64,000 nucleotides of DNA from Ectocarpus siliculosus. Lineage: Eukaryota; Sar; Phaeophyceae; Ectocarpales; Ectocarpaceae. The stretch spans positions 5,690,638 to 5,754,637 of the forward strand of contig FN649742.1 in the NCBI GenBank assembly GCA_000310025.1, written 5' to 3'. Below, piece by piece: positions 23,241 to 35,853 of the stretch. The translations under genes and the position numbers were made by a program. The number at the start of each line of letters is the position of its first letter. The stretch's first letter is position 1. The notes under the pieces are model-generated. The model saw only the letters and a program-made list of their open reading frames with translations, searched no databases and was not told where the DNA came from.

Positions 23241-26200
23241 CATCCGACCCTCCACGCCTTAGTTTAGCGTGCCCCCCTGTGACAAGACAGTCAAACTCAG
23301 GACCGGGGACATTGTTTGACCTTCGAGAACGTAGACGTGATGTTTTGGCCGCCCGTGTGTGTGTGCGAACGACCATTTTGAGCCTGACTGGCGAACACGT
23401 GGCATGGAATTCTCGTTGGCATACCACGTGCCATGTGTCGGGATGTGGTTGACTTATCGTATGCAGATGTTGTTCGTGTAGGCCATGTCTTGGTTTTGGA
23501 CCCCTCACACGTGCGTGGGGAAATGGCATGGCGGGGTCCGACGTTACCCCCGGCCCTCCTACAATAGTAGGGGTGCAAGCCATGATACTTACTGTTGTAC
23601 ATATTGCGAATTGCATTGGAATAGTTTGTGAGCTTTGATTCCTGTCCTGTTTTGCTGTCTTTCCTATTTTGGCCCCTCGTGGTCGAGTGGGAACGATGGG
23701 CTCAATCTATACGCCGTTCTCGTTGTCGGACATGTGGATTGCGACACTGCGACGTACGTGGAGTGCGACGTACATGTATGTGACTTCCTGGAGCTTTGTT
23801 CGTCCTTTGACGCTATGGCTCTTTCTTGTCTTTGTTTTCTGTACCACATACTTGAACTTCGAAGTATTACAATATTGTTCTTCGTGGACCGTACAACCAA
23901 CCCGCGTGAACTGACCTCCTAGTCCCGGCCGATACGCGCTCCCACGCCCCTGGTGCTCGTCCTCGTCGTCCCCCTATCCCGAGGATAAAGGCTTCGTCCT
24001 CGTCGTAGTCGCGGAAGCCCTTCTTTTCGTTTCCTTGCCACCGTTCAGCAGCTTCATCTCTGCCGTCGCCACCGGATTGTCGGTGGCCCCCGGCGCTCGC
24101 TTCTTGATTGTCGTATTAAAAAAGTCCTTGGTAGAGTGGATGTATCCCGTGACCGCGGAATGCTTCCGCGTCAGTACAATATTTCGGACGGGTGCGCGTG
24201 TTTTCGTCCTATTTACTATGGCGACAGTCCACCCGTTTTTCGTGGTGAAATGTGTATGTAGAGTACTGCACTTTTCAGTGTACAGCTTCGTACAACCACA
24301 ACCATCCAGGGTCACACAGGAGGGGGTAAATACCCGGAAGGGCTTTTTTCTTCAGTTTATATATATTTTCGTGCCCAACCTTCCTGCTGCGGTGCGTGCT
24401 GAATTTTACTTTTTTCGCGAGAAGGGCCAAGGGTCCAGCCGCCCCTTTCCCTCGTTAACGGTGCTTACGTCGAAGTTTGATACTCACGAGAGCTCTTCAG
24501 CTATTTTTCGCTTTCACCCGCGATTTTTGTAAGCTTTTTACCCCATGGGGAACTCACGACCTTTGCGACTATTATTGTTGTACTTGTAGCGGTTTTCGAG
24601 GATATATTGTACCACCGGGGGCGACCGGCTTGCCGAGCAGAAAATGTGAATGACGACACTGGCAACAAACTACCCTCTCGGGCCGGGGTTTGAGGAAGAA
24701 ATAAATGGGCTTCCGACGACGCCGACGTATGAGCCACTGGACACTGGACTCCATGGTCAATATGACTGGTGACTGGTGCTTTCGGAGTCGCCCTGAGGAT
24801 TTCCCAGATAAAGTGACGCAACCTGCCGGTGTATATAAATTTAGAGAACGTTCGAATGACATATGTAATGTTGCACGTCCCGACTCTTTGAACTTGTTGT
24901 CCCTAGGAATACATCGAGGGTAGGTGTGTCAGCATGCACCTAAAGCTTTGCCGCAGCAGGAGAAAGAAGACTCTGTCGGGCCATTGGGCGGTTCAAACGC
25001 CGCTTCACGCTTTTTTATCTCTGCAAACCTTTTCAAGGGGCCCCGAAGACTGGGCAGCAGACGTAACATGTCGCGGCGGGAAAGCGGTTCGCGTTGCAAG
25101 GTTGCGCTGTACCTGCTGTGCGTTGTACCTGCGTCCTGCGTAATAAGACAGAGGAGGGAGCCTGAGGGCACATGCAACACGGTTGCTGGACACAGACCAA
25201 CCTCCTGAGACGAAGTGCGCCAGTCTTTGGCCACAATGACTCATCAACACATGGGCGATACGGTGAAACTCGTTGGAGCTATGATGCGCCTTCGACACAA
25301 CACCAAGTTCAAGGTGAACCCACATGTACCATCCTAACTGGCGCTCTGATGCTGCCATGTGTTGTGTGCTGTGGTGATATCATGGAATTGGAACCGTTAA
25401 AACAGCACTCCTAGCCTTGACGACGGCGACTGTTGGGTCCCCGTGTTCTACATCAGTATGTCGCGCGTAAGCACTGATTTCCGTGCGTGTGCAGCAGGAT
25501 GGATATCACACCGCATTCCTCAAGACACCACACACCCCACAGCTAGAGGTGCTGGATACGACTCCCGATAATGTACTGCAGTCCTCAGTATACCGTCGGC
25601 AACAACAGACTTTCTACCTTCTCCTGTGTGACACCGGCTGGTGCGTCAAACATATACTTCAGTACTATTCTGGAGCACAATCAAATATATACTTCAGTCT
25701 ATAGGGGAGTAACCAAACGGTGTACAATACACTGGCGCACAGAGGATACGGGACGACAACAACAATAATTGAACAACTACAGTCGTAGTGCAACTAGACC
25801 TTGCACGTTTTGCACATGCACGATTGGTAAAAGGAACGTCTTGGACACGCGCAACAGAGAGAGTTGCTCGGCCGCTCTTTCGTATGTACCTGAGCAATAC
25901 AATACATTTCTTCATGACGATAGTTTTCACCTACAGATAACCAACCCGCCTTGCAGCGTTTGTCGATCTTGGTATGCCGTGAACGTGGAGGCGAATGCAC
26001 AGGTGTTCGATCGATCTCGAATCTTTCAGTGATTGGATGGATTTATATTTCCTAGCACAGCTGCCGATGCCGAAAAGGATTGTTTGGGAGAGATCCCGTG
26101 TAGAGTTTCTCTGCCAGTCGGGTTTCGCACCCTCCCTCTTGGTCGTGGAGCGATCAATCCTTACAGTAGAAAGCGATCTTTCGCATACCTGTGCGATCGC

Positions 26201-26899
26201 CCGCACTAAGTGAGCATTCGAATTATTGGTTGTTGTGGCTTCATACGCCATGCGATGTGTGCATGTACTGCTGCAACACAAGCGCCTCAGTTTGGTGGTT
26301 GCAGTGTTCCTCACCTTCGACCATCTTTGTGTTCTGTAACGGCTCAACAGGGAGGAGGGCTAGATTTGGGCGAAGCACCCAGCTCGGTGGCGTCACCAAA
26401 GGAGCACCTAGAATTCCTCCGGCTGTTCCGAGACCAGATGCGCCAGCGTCAGGAGGAAGGGGAAGAACACCCTCACCACGGCGCGGAGGTTTGTGCATTT
26501 CCAACCCATCCCCGTGTTTCCTGCAGGTTAATCCCCGCTCGCATCGACGGTCTTCTACGGCGATACTTGGTGTTGGTATTTTCAACTTGACGGGTTCGTG
26601 TGGGATGAAACCGTATGTTTTTCGCTTGACAGCCCACGAATACCCGATAAGCTCTTGTCTAAGTACACATCAGCTACTCGTGTAAGCATATGCTTGATTC
26701 TCCATGGCGTAAAGTTGGCGATTTCCGTCAAAACATGACAGACATTCTGTTCTTCTGGCAAGCATGTGTCCTAACCCGTGCCTGCCATAAGTAGAGTGTA
26801 GCGGCAACACCATTCACCATGACGTTGTCGTCTTACAATTCCGCCTGGCTCTGTTTTCGTCTGTGCACATGTCGTTTGGTGGGGCCTGTTGTTGGGTAG
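23241..26899. other. Between the deacetylase and NCA2-like genes
   Basis: No complete gene was found. A coding-like block at about 26352-26490 (GGGLDLGEAPSSVASPKEHL, then FLRLFRDQMRQRQEEGEEH) follows an acceptor-like CTCAACAG and ends at GAG/GTTTGT. It may be an N-terminal exon of the NCA2-like gene. A repeat copy lies at 24207-24292. The 165-codon frame at 24035-24532 crosses that repeat and is not supported. Confidence 0.4.
24207..24292 (+). repeat. Dispersed repeat pair, member 2
   Basis: CGTCCTATTTACTATGGCGA, TTTTTCGTGGTGAAA and GCACTTTTCAGTGTA match 2110-2222 with internal deletions relative to that copy. Same orientation. Class unknown. Confidence 0.55.
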
Positions 26900-29800
26900 A
26901 TGGCCGGGGATGAAGACATGCTGGCGGCTAACTTCGCGGAAGCCCAGGTATGCACCGCGAGCTCTCCATGTTTCCAGGGGGATAACGTCCCGAAAACGCG
27001 GCCGTTTCGACGGATGACCTACCGTATTGAGTGATTTTCAGATGATGGAAGAGGTCCTCTAGCGTGTCACGACAACTATAGTGCGGAAAGTTGTCATGGG
27101 AATCATTGAAGGACTGGGCGTTACTCGATGGACCTCTGACCGGAACGCCTTCGCGAGAAAGTTAGTATATGAGGAAATACAACAGTGCGGGGGTACGCAG
27201 ACCGTATCCCCGACCATATAACCCTAACCCAACTTCCTCGATGCATGCTTTAAGCAATATGTTTACTTCAGATAATAGAACAACTCTCCGAAGGCTACTG
27301 CGCTGACCCCGGCACCCCTCCTCCGGTGGGTGTCCTGCCGCCACGTGTTACGCATGATCCTAACCGAAGATCCGGGCTCTGGTGAACAACGAGCTCGAGG
27401 CATGCCTTGTGCTCCACGAGAGCAAGGAGTTCTGGCAGCATCGCCTCGATCGACCGGGCGCGAACATCCTCAACTGGATAGAGATGGGTGGGTCCCGCTG
27501 TTCTCTGGTTTCAGCGGTGCACACCTTTGCGTTTTGTTTGATGCCGTGCCCGCTACGGTAAATGTCACGCGTGCACTAGCCAGGTTGACGGTAGCCGTGG
27601 TTATCGTTAGTCGCGCTGCTGGAGTATACAGGTGTTCGCTTGGTGTGTTGTAGGAACTGCTGTCGTAACTGAGGCCCTTCATCAGATTTCGCGGTCAGCT
27701 CGGCTCGGCGTGATGGACGCCATGGAACCAAGTTGCTTTGACGGATCCTCGCGCGTAACGTCGAACCGCGGGAAAATAGCACGACCTGCCGTGCTGTAGA
27801 CTACTTGTTTGGGGGTGCTGTGTTGGACCCTCAACGCATGTATGCCTATGAAGGGATTGACTGCAGTTTTTAGGTCACTCGCGAACACTCTTGTGCGGTA
27901 ATCGGAAGTGTGCTCCGTTTGTGTGGCGTCGTTTAATTGAGACATGAGACATGAGAGTTACGCTGCGTTCATGGTATTTTTCAGCACCAATTGTTGGAAG
28001 AGCGTCGATAAGCGGTAGCAGTAGCGGTAGAGGTCTTGTACAACGCCCAATGGTTGGGCGTTGTTAACATGTGCTTTCTCCTCTGGTACAGCAGTAGAAC
28101 GCTGTCTCGTTCAGTAGCTCTGGTCCCTGGAACGATGTCCGACTCATGTCCGACGCTACGCTTTCAGAGTGGGTAGCAGCAGCCTACCCTATACAGTATC
28201 ACGCAAGACGCATTCCCCGGTAAACGAGTGTTGGCTGTTAAACACATCATCACCGGGTAGCTGCTGTTTGGGGGGGGCTACTATCTTATGTCGCCTTACA
28301 ACTCGATCTTAGAGGTAGTTTTTTTAGTTTAGGCTCATGATGACCTGTAAAAATCTTACCACCGCCTGTAGTATTGTGTGTGTGGGGTGTTATCTCTACT
28401 CTTCTAATGTACCTGCCGTATGTACACTATCTTGTGTGTAATTATGAGATGGTATCTCGTTGTTGAAAAAGTGATTCCTGCATTTGCACTCACTGTCATG
28501 TGAGGTAGAATTCTTACTGTTCTTTGAACCGCATCAAGACAAGCCATCTTTTTTTCGCTGCTGCCCGTTGTTCTCTTAATGGTGCTTCGGCGCTCGATTC
28601 GCCGATTTATCTTTGTGTAAGGTCCGTGGACTTGGAAGACTCACACTACTCGGGATTGCTGCGAGTACTATCTGGGGAGTCTCAGCCGCTGCAAGCGTCT
28701 CCTCAGAAACAAAATCGTAAGTGATGAGCAGCAACTACAGCAATCGACATTTGCTGGACACCTTCCTTGTTTTCATGTCGTGGTAGCGAACGGGCGCAAC
28801 ACGCGAACGCCCTGTCTGTAGCTGAGACAACCCAAGACATGTGTACCATCATTGACAACAAGCATCACACAGCTTGTACGTTTTTGGCTGCGGTATGTAT
28901 GATTTGCGTGTTACCGCTCCTAATTTCTCCTAAACTCAATTTCCCATCCCCGCTGTCTGCCTGCATGTTCAATGATGTATCGGCTGCCATGCAGCTGAGT
29001 GCGGGATCGCTACAACTTCACCTGACACAGATGAAGCAGGTGGGTTTTGTGGACGTATCAACCGACCGTGTTTTATCGTGGGCTACAACGTGAAAGCTAC
29101 AACCACTTTGACTCGCCTCCATCATTCACTGTGACATAAAATTGCGCCCGAGTTTTTGTTGTCTGCCCACTCTTGGCGTGTGACGATGAGCTCTCGTTGC
29201 GCTTCTGCAGCTGTTTGAACTTCCAAGCCCGTTTCCAGAGGCTGTTGTAGCTGTAAAAGCAGTTTGTCGTTTGTGTGTGGCCTGTTTCCGTCTCTGTGCA
29301 GGCCTACATGGAAGGCACGTTGAGCGAGTGGACGGCAGCAGCGTTGGTGTTGATCCAACGTACCCTAGAACCCTCCACCGACGGAATAACCCCGGTGAAT
29401 AGCACCACCAGCGGAGGCAGCAGCACCAGCCGCAGACGGAGCCGCAGTAGCCACCCCCGCCGCTCGCTGGCATCGGCGTTGACATCAAGAGATTGCAGCC
29501 CCACACATAGGAACGGTATATGGCGTAGGGTCAGGAGCGATGGGTCTAGTGTTGCGAAAAACACAAGGGGTCAGTCTGTGCTGCGGCGAGTGTTGAGCTT
29601 GGGCCGACGAGACCGACACGCTCAAGAGTTCGCTCAAGGTGGGAGCGGAGACGGAGATGACGGTCAATCTGAAGGCGGTCAACAGCAGGTGGAAAGCAGT
29701 CAAGGAGAAGAAGATGCTACTGAAGAAGGAGATGCGACGAAGGCCCACAATTGCCTGAAGAAGGGTGGAGACAAACCTGCTGCTTTCAGAACCAGCATCG

Positions 29801-32800
29801 AGGGCACCTCGGACGGTAGCAACCGCGATCCCGCGGGACCCCCTTCACCTGTACCTCCAGGCCCGGAAGAGGAGGAGGCTGGACTGGCGAGGGCGGACTT
29901 CGCCGATCTTCTAAGAGATGCTCAAGAGGGGGTTGAGGCGGGTATCGGGGCAGGGCAAGAGGGGGACATCATCAGAGCCTTGTTGAGAACATCGGAGGAG
30001 CTAGTCGCTACGGTCGAGACGCAGCAGAAGGCGAGCAAAACAGGCGTGATGTCAGCGAACTGACGGGCGAGAAAGATATACATGTTCCGGCTTGCAGGCA
30101 ACGGTTCATGTGTCTGCAAAGGTTGTAGGAGCGTATCTATTGGGTCGCGTGCTTAGTCCCACGGTTTGCACGTTTGGCGATTATGCATAGGTATCTGCGT
30201 TGCAAATTGAACTGCTGCAAGTAACCAAGTTCCGGCTTTCCTGGTGTCGAGATAATCAAATCGCCTTCCTGCCGTCTCTTTTTGTCTCTGCCGCCTCCCC
30301 CACGTGTATGGAGCACTTTAGTCACAAAAGCCACACACCATGTGGTATGCATAGCCGACAACACCAGAGCTCTTGGGTAGAGCTCCAGTTATCTCGTCAC
30401 AGAGATGCTGCCGTGATGTCGCCGTATCGAGACGAAACCCAACACGGTATTGTGTACCGTGCCAAACCGACTCAATCGAATCGACCTCGCTGTCGTTGTT
30501 TCAATGCACGTGTAACCCCCTTTTGTGTCTACAGAACAGGATTCCTCTGCTGCTGGGAAGATTTGCGGCTCCGTCAAGGATAAGACGGAACTGGATGTTC
30601 ATTGCTGTGGCTACTCCTGCGGCGTTGGTGGCCATGTTCTACATGTACAGGAATAGGTAAGAGCCCGAACCCCCCGCTTATGGGGGCGACCCTGTGGTTG
30701 GGTGGGCGCGTGACGTTCCCTATCTGCAGGTGGTTGCACGATGAAGGGCTTCAACGATGGAGACAGGCGAACAGCAGTGCAATCGTTGAGAAAAGGGAAA
30801 GAGAAATAGAAAGAGATCTCCTGCCTCACCTTGTTGGACGTCGACGAGAGTCAGAAGAGTGGGTGAGTCAGCCGGCTCCTACGCCGGTGGTCCGCAGCAG
30901 TCGAACAACAATGTACGACAAGGAGTGTCTGAGTGGGACCACAAACAGGCGCTGGACGCCTCATCCAAACCCAATACTCAAATTTAACTATCAACGGCTA
31001 CGAGCAAGCACACAACAGTAAACCAACTAATCCAAACTTGGGCACGAAAATGGATTACGGTGCTATCCCGGAAATATTGTTGAACTTTGCGTGCAATCGA
31101 TCATTGCCGTGGTCCCTACCGCGAAGCCCACGAGGACAACGAGTAGGACGAAGCAGTTCGTGTAACCAATTAAATTGCATGTGGAGACATCGCGTACACC
31201 CTTCTAGAACGCTCTGACGTCGATGGTGTTGAAACAGTTCTGACGCTAGCATACAAACGACGAATCTCAGAAAGAAGCATTAGCACCCTTTTATCACGTG
31301 GTTCTCGAGCCGGGCGGTATATGCGCTTATGAAACGCCATGTGTCGTGTTATTGCCCTTTTGATGACGTTGCAAACAGGAGCTGGATTCAAAGGTCCNNN
31401 NNNNNNNNNNNNNNNNNNNNNNNNNNNNNNNNNNNNNNNNNNNNNNNNNNNNNNNNNNNNNNNNNNNNNNNNNNNNNNNNNNNNNNNNNNNNNNNNNTTT
31501 TGGCAGTTTGTGCGCGAGCACATATCGGAACCCTTCTGGGGCATCTACAACGAGCTCGTGCACAATCAGCCCTTGACGCTGACGGACGCCAATGCCTTAG
31601 CCGACAGCTCATTCAGGTGCCGTGACTTTGTGCATCCCACTCTACGTGTACAGCACTGCTGTACGACAATGGTGTCGTGTCGGTTTGCATCTTGTGGCAT
31701 TGCTGTGGACAGTGGAGTTTATTCTTCTACTCGAGAGTAACAAGCGAAGCGCCCTAGGAACCACGAATTATCCAAACCTAGGCTAGGTCGTCCCTGTTGT
31801 TTCGATGGTTCTCGATGATGGAGAAAGTTGAGCTGTAGCTAGCTATCTCCACGTCGATGTCGGAGCAGTGAAACCACAATGCATGCATGCCTTCTTTGGC
31901 TTGACATCTCCTTCGTTTGTCCAAACTCATGGATGTACGCGTTGCTTGACTCGTTCGATATTCGGAGGGCATCAATGTACGTACGTACGATCCTTTTCAG
32001 TCGACTAACTATTATACCGGTGTTCGAAAGCCGTCAACACTCGTTTGAACCGAGATCACGCCAAATCGAAGCTGGACATGAACACATTGGTGGATAGGAT
32101 GATATTTTGTTGGCGGCCGTTGCTGTCCTTTCTTCTATGGTGTGTGGCACCAACCTTTCACCTTAATTCCTTGCGGGTGCCTTGTACTTGTGAACGTTGA
32201 ATGGTACGTTTTGTGGATTCGATCCCTTCCTCGCAAAAAAAGGGCGACATTAGAATAGAAGCACTTAAAATCGACCCGCGATCGATCGATCCCTCCGCTT
32301 TATCCTCCTCGCCACCCGTTCTCTGTGCCGCATTCTAACACACGACCCGGCATGCCATGGCCAAATGACACCTGGTACACTTTGACAGCCTCCAGCGGAT
32401 GTTGGAAGCCTTCATCAAGGATACAAAACCCAACCTTTCAGAGGGAGAGGTATGTGGCTCATTTTTTAGGTCTATGTCAACAAAATTTAAGTTGACATCG
32501 CTTGAACGGAACCAGCGCTAGATCAGGAAGTACTGCTGTGGCACTTTACTGTATTGTCGGGTTGCGTTGGGCCCTAGAAACCTTCACGAACCCTTTAGAT
32601 GAGGAGGTTGATGCGGAGTGACCTTTTACTAGGCAAGGATCCCACTTCCCGACCGTCTGTCGAGGACGATTCCCTGTTTTCACAATTCGTTCATGTTCGG
32701 AACGGATTCGCGTCTGACACTGCCACATTTGTCGGTCACCAAGGTTAAGAAAATGGCGAGAACGGGAGACATGAGTGTTGTGAGCCGTGAGTACGAGAGG

Positions 32801-35800
32801 AGCATTATCAACGCCTGGAAGAACTTCGTCGCGGGAGACATCGTGCGAATGGTGAGTTACCTCGCGCTCTTTCACACTTTAACTCTTCGATTCCGTTTGG
32901 CTCCCTTGGCGTCTTGCTGTCGGAGGGAGACTGGATACACGCTGCTGCCCGTTGGGCCGCGCTTTTTGTGCTCCGGTTTGGCGCGTGTGTTTTGACCGGT
33001 GCCGACTTGAACGCTGAATCTGGTGCCATTGGTCTTGCCGCAAAGTTGAGGTCGACGAAGCGTGAAGGTATGTGTCAAGGAGCAACGTGCGTGTTTCAGG
33101 CACTTGCCACAACAGTAGACCACAAGGCCACCTTCCCGCTGATAGAGGTGTACTTGGAAGTACGCGGGTTAGAAAGACATCCGAAACACCCACCTTCCCA
33201 AGACGATCGATCGTCGGCCATGGCCAAGACGGCGTATCTCGAAACGAGTCCTCGGGAGGGAGAGTTTTTTCCCGGGATACAATCCGAACACCTCTCGGAC
33301 AATACACCCTGCCCGCCCTTGATGACTGTTGTAGACGACGATATGATTCTTGCCATGCCTGTGTTGCGGTGGTACCATCAGCAGCCACTGGGGATGAGAC
33401 AGCGCCGAAATAGTGACGCCTTTGGGCAGCAAATGTACCTCAGGGCGTACACGAAGAGTAACATCTTCATGAGGCATCACGCGCGATGTTTTGGCATCGT
33501 GCGTTTTGAATTTTGGCTCATGCCATTCAACGAGGGTCGGCAGGGGGAGTTAGCTGGCTAATGCTTTCAGCTCGTAAGGAAACACGCGCCCTCCTCTGTT
33601 TCGGCTGGCGCGTTCCCTCCAGATGTTGATACAGGTCCAGTTCATCAAACGAGAGCTGCTGATCGCGACGACGGCCATCGGGCAGCTGGCAAGGGAGAAC
33701 GAACTGAACCTCAGGATGATGGCCACTGTCCCTGCCTTCCTCTTGGCCTGGGGATCCTACAGGGCAGGTGTGATAACTGCCGCCAGCATTTCACCACTGA
33801 CCTCAGCACAAAACAGGCGACACGGAGAATGACAGATACTCTGCGTTACAAAGGTTTGATGTTCAATGCAAAATCTGTAGAGGGCATCATGACATGATGG
33901 AGCAGCGACCTGCGCGCTGACACTCCCACGTGTGTTATTGGGGCCGTGCTGGCGGACGCTCCAGCTTCTCCCCGAGATGTCCGCCAATCTGGGTCCAAAT
34001 CTGGGTTCATGCCGCCGTTCACAATCCATTGATGTACGCGTCGTCACAGACCAAATCCCTCAAACTGCTGGTCGGCCCAGTTCACTAGTGGTGTGAGCTA
34101 CTGCTGTACACCTGCAGTCGAGGAGATTGGGCCTGTGACGGTGCGTAGAGGAGCGGTGGATTGCGAATTGAATCGACCCAGATTTTGACCCAGATATTGC
34201 GGACATTTTGGATCGCAGCTGCAGCTTTCGACACAGATCTGGGTGTGCCAATACGCAGGTCACGTTCCATAATGTCCTTTTCTGATTTCCATTGAACATC
34301 AACCCTTCAGAGCCTGAATATCGTTTTCGATAATTTCGGCCTCCTACTGTTTGGTCAGAAACTGATTTTGTCGTCACCCCCGTGTGCCTTCTTGGAAGTG
34401 CTTATGAGGGCTCCGTGACTACATTGGTCCGCCATGGTTGTTGTCCCCTCCCCTTCCTTTCCCGGGACACCTCGCCTCCTATCGCAAGCCCGTCATTGAT
34501 GTCCTTGGCGTATTTCCTGACCTTGCGTGGCGTGATGCGCTCGTTCGCAGTGAGGCCCGCATACTACTGGCTCAAGTCTGAGAAGTCGCGCGAGTCGACG
34601 TTCACGGCGATGTGCACCATTGTGCTGGCCATGGAAAGACTTCTCAACCTCCGACACCGGGAAGGGACGTGGTGAGAGTGAGGGTCGAAAATAATAGTGA
34701 GGTTTATGATGGAATGCAGCAAAACACGCCATTTGCTCTACAACTGCTCATCATGCACGTCGTTTGTACTACCTGGTATCTCATGAGACCGTTGTTCGTG
34801 GCTTGTACGACAGGCGTTTAATTCTGCGGACGCACAGGCCGTAGTGGTACACTGCCGTACCACACGTTCTATTTGCGTCTAGTGGCTTGTCCATCGCACT
34901 ATGACGAACCATCCTCTCCGAAGAGCCCTCGTAGTTCGGTGTTCGACGGGGTATCCTTCCTCCGTGTCCGTGTACCCTACCAAGAACCCCCCTCGGAGCA
35001 AATGGTTCTGCTTTGGTGCTTCCCCTGCACCGAAAAAGAAAAAATATTCAGCAAGGCATTGGATCTTGGCTCCACCTTTCCGCTGGATCTCTGCGCGTTG
35101 TACTCCATCACTGCGTTCGTTAGGCTACAACTCGCCGCTGATCATCCGGTAGCCGCGGATGAGAAGAAGGCAGAAGGGGAGGTAGGGCTGCCGCGCAGGC
35201 GTGGTAGTCTGTTGAAGCCGCTCGGCCACTCGGACAACTGCACCAGACAGGTCGTCGTGTCTGCCGGGCGTGGCCAGGGTCTGATGGCTGTACGAGTGTT
35301 GGATGAGCTCGACTTGGGCAAGTTGATGATGCTCGTGCATCAGGTGGGACGCGACACATACGTAGGAATGTACCTATACGGTTGGCTCGTTTGGAACCAT
35401 GTAGAACGTTTCATATGTGCTCCCATACATGTAAGCCATGTGTAAGTTGCACAACCAACGGCAATCGGTTTTGGCGCGTTTGGGTTGGTGTCACCGTCAG
35501 GTTGAGGTGTGAGCGGGTTCTGAACCTCTTCAATACTCAGTAACGAAATACTCCGGGTCGGTTCAGCCGTACCCCCTCTCGGGGGACCGGTTCTAAACAC
35601 ACGCACGCTGACGCGCACGTGACGTGCCGTCACGCCCGCCTAACGTATTCGGTGCTATCGCTGTGACTTCTGTTTTCAGGTCCTGAGACTGATTCGGTCA
35701 GGACCTCGACGATTCCCACGAAGAGACCTCGTCAACTTGCACGAGGACTTGGCTGAGCTGGTCGGGGAGAGGGGTTTGGTGTCCGTGGGCCAGCAGCTCC

Positions 35801-35853
35801 AGATCGTGCAGCGGGTGCAGCGCTCCTACAAGTTCCTCCTGCCGCGCCGTTGA
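26900..35853 (+). CDS. NCA2-family mitochondrial membrane protein
   Basis: Well-supported exons: 27272-27325, 27370-27487, 28622-28716, 28995-29039, 29302-30045, 30535-30656, 30730-30862 (3' end uncertain), an exon ending 31616 that starts in or beside the N gap, 32389-32449, 32744-32851, 33623-33767, 34551-34671, 35124-35343 and 35680-35853. Family landmarks: NELEACLVLHESKEFWQHRL; a first membrane segment after RRNWMFIAVATPAA; FWQFVREHISEPFWGIYNEL; LQRMLEAFIKDTKPNLSEGE; MLIQVQFIKRELL leading into a second membrane segment (MMATVPAFLLAWGSY); and a C-terminal QIVQRVQRSYKFLLP. In yeast, NCA2 is needed for expression of mitochondrially encoded ATP synthase subunits Atp6 and Atp8. The 744-base exon at 29302 adds about 240 residues of Ser-, Gly- and Glu-rich low complexity. 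The N-terminus is unresolved: a candidate exon MAGDEDMLAANFAEAQ (26900-26947) is followed by a block near 27054 that meets an in-frame TAG at the obvious acceptor. Confidence 0.8.
31398..31497. other. 100-N assembly gap inside the NCA2-like gene
   Basis: The gap removes the acceptor and possibly the first codons of the exon that resumes as FWQFVREHISEP at 31498. Unlike the first gap, its flanks do not repeat each other. Confidence 0.95.

Noticed and set aside
24035-24532. A 165-codon plus-strand gene with hydrophobic segments
   Set aside because: It crosses a dispersed repeat, has no splice structure or family motif, and has strong alternative frames on the other strand.
29126-29748. Minus-strand open frames of 78 to 126 codons
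   Set aside because: They are shadows of the long low-complexity exon of the NCA2-like gene on the plus strand.
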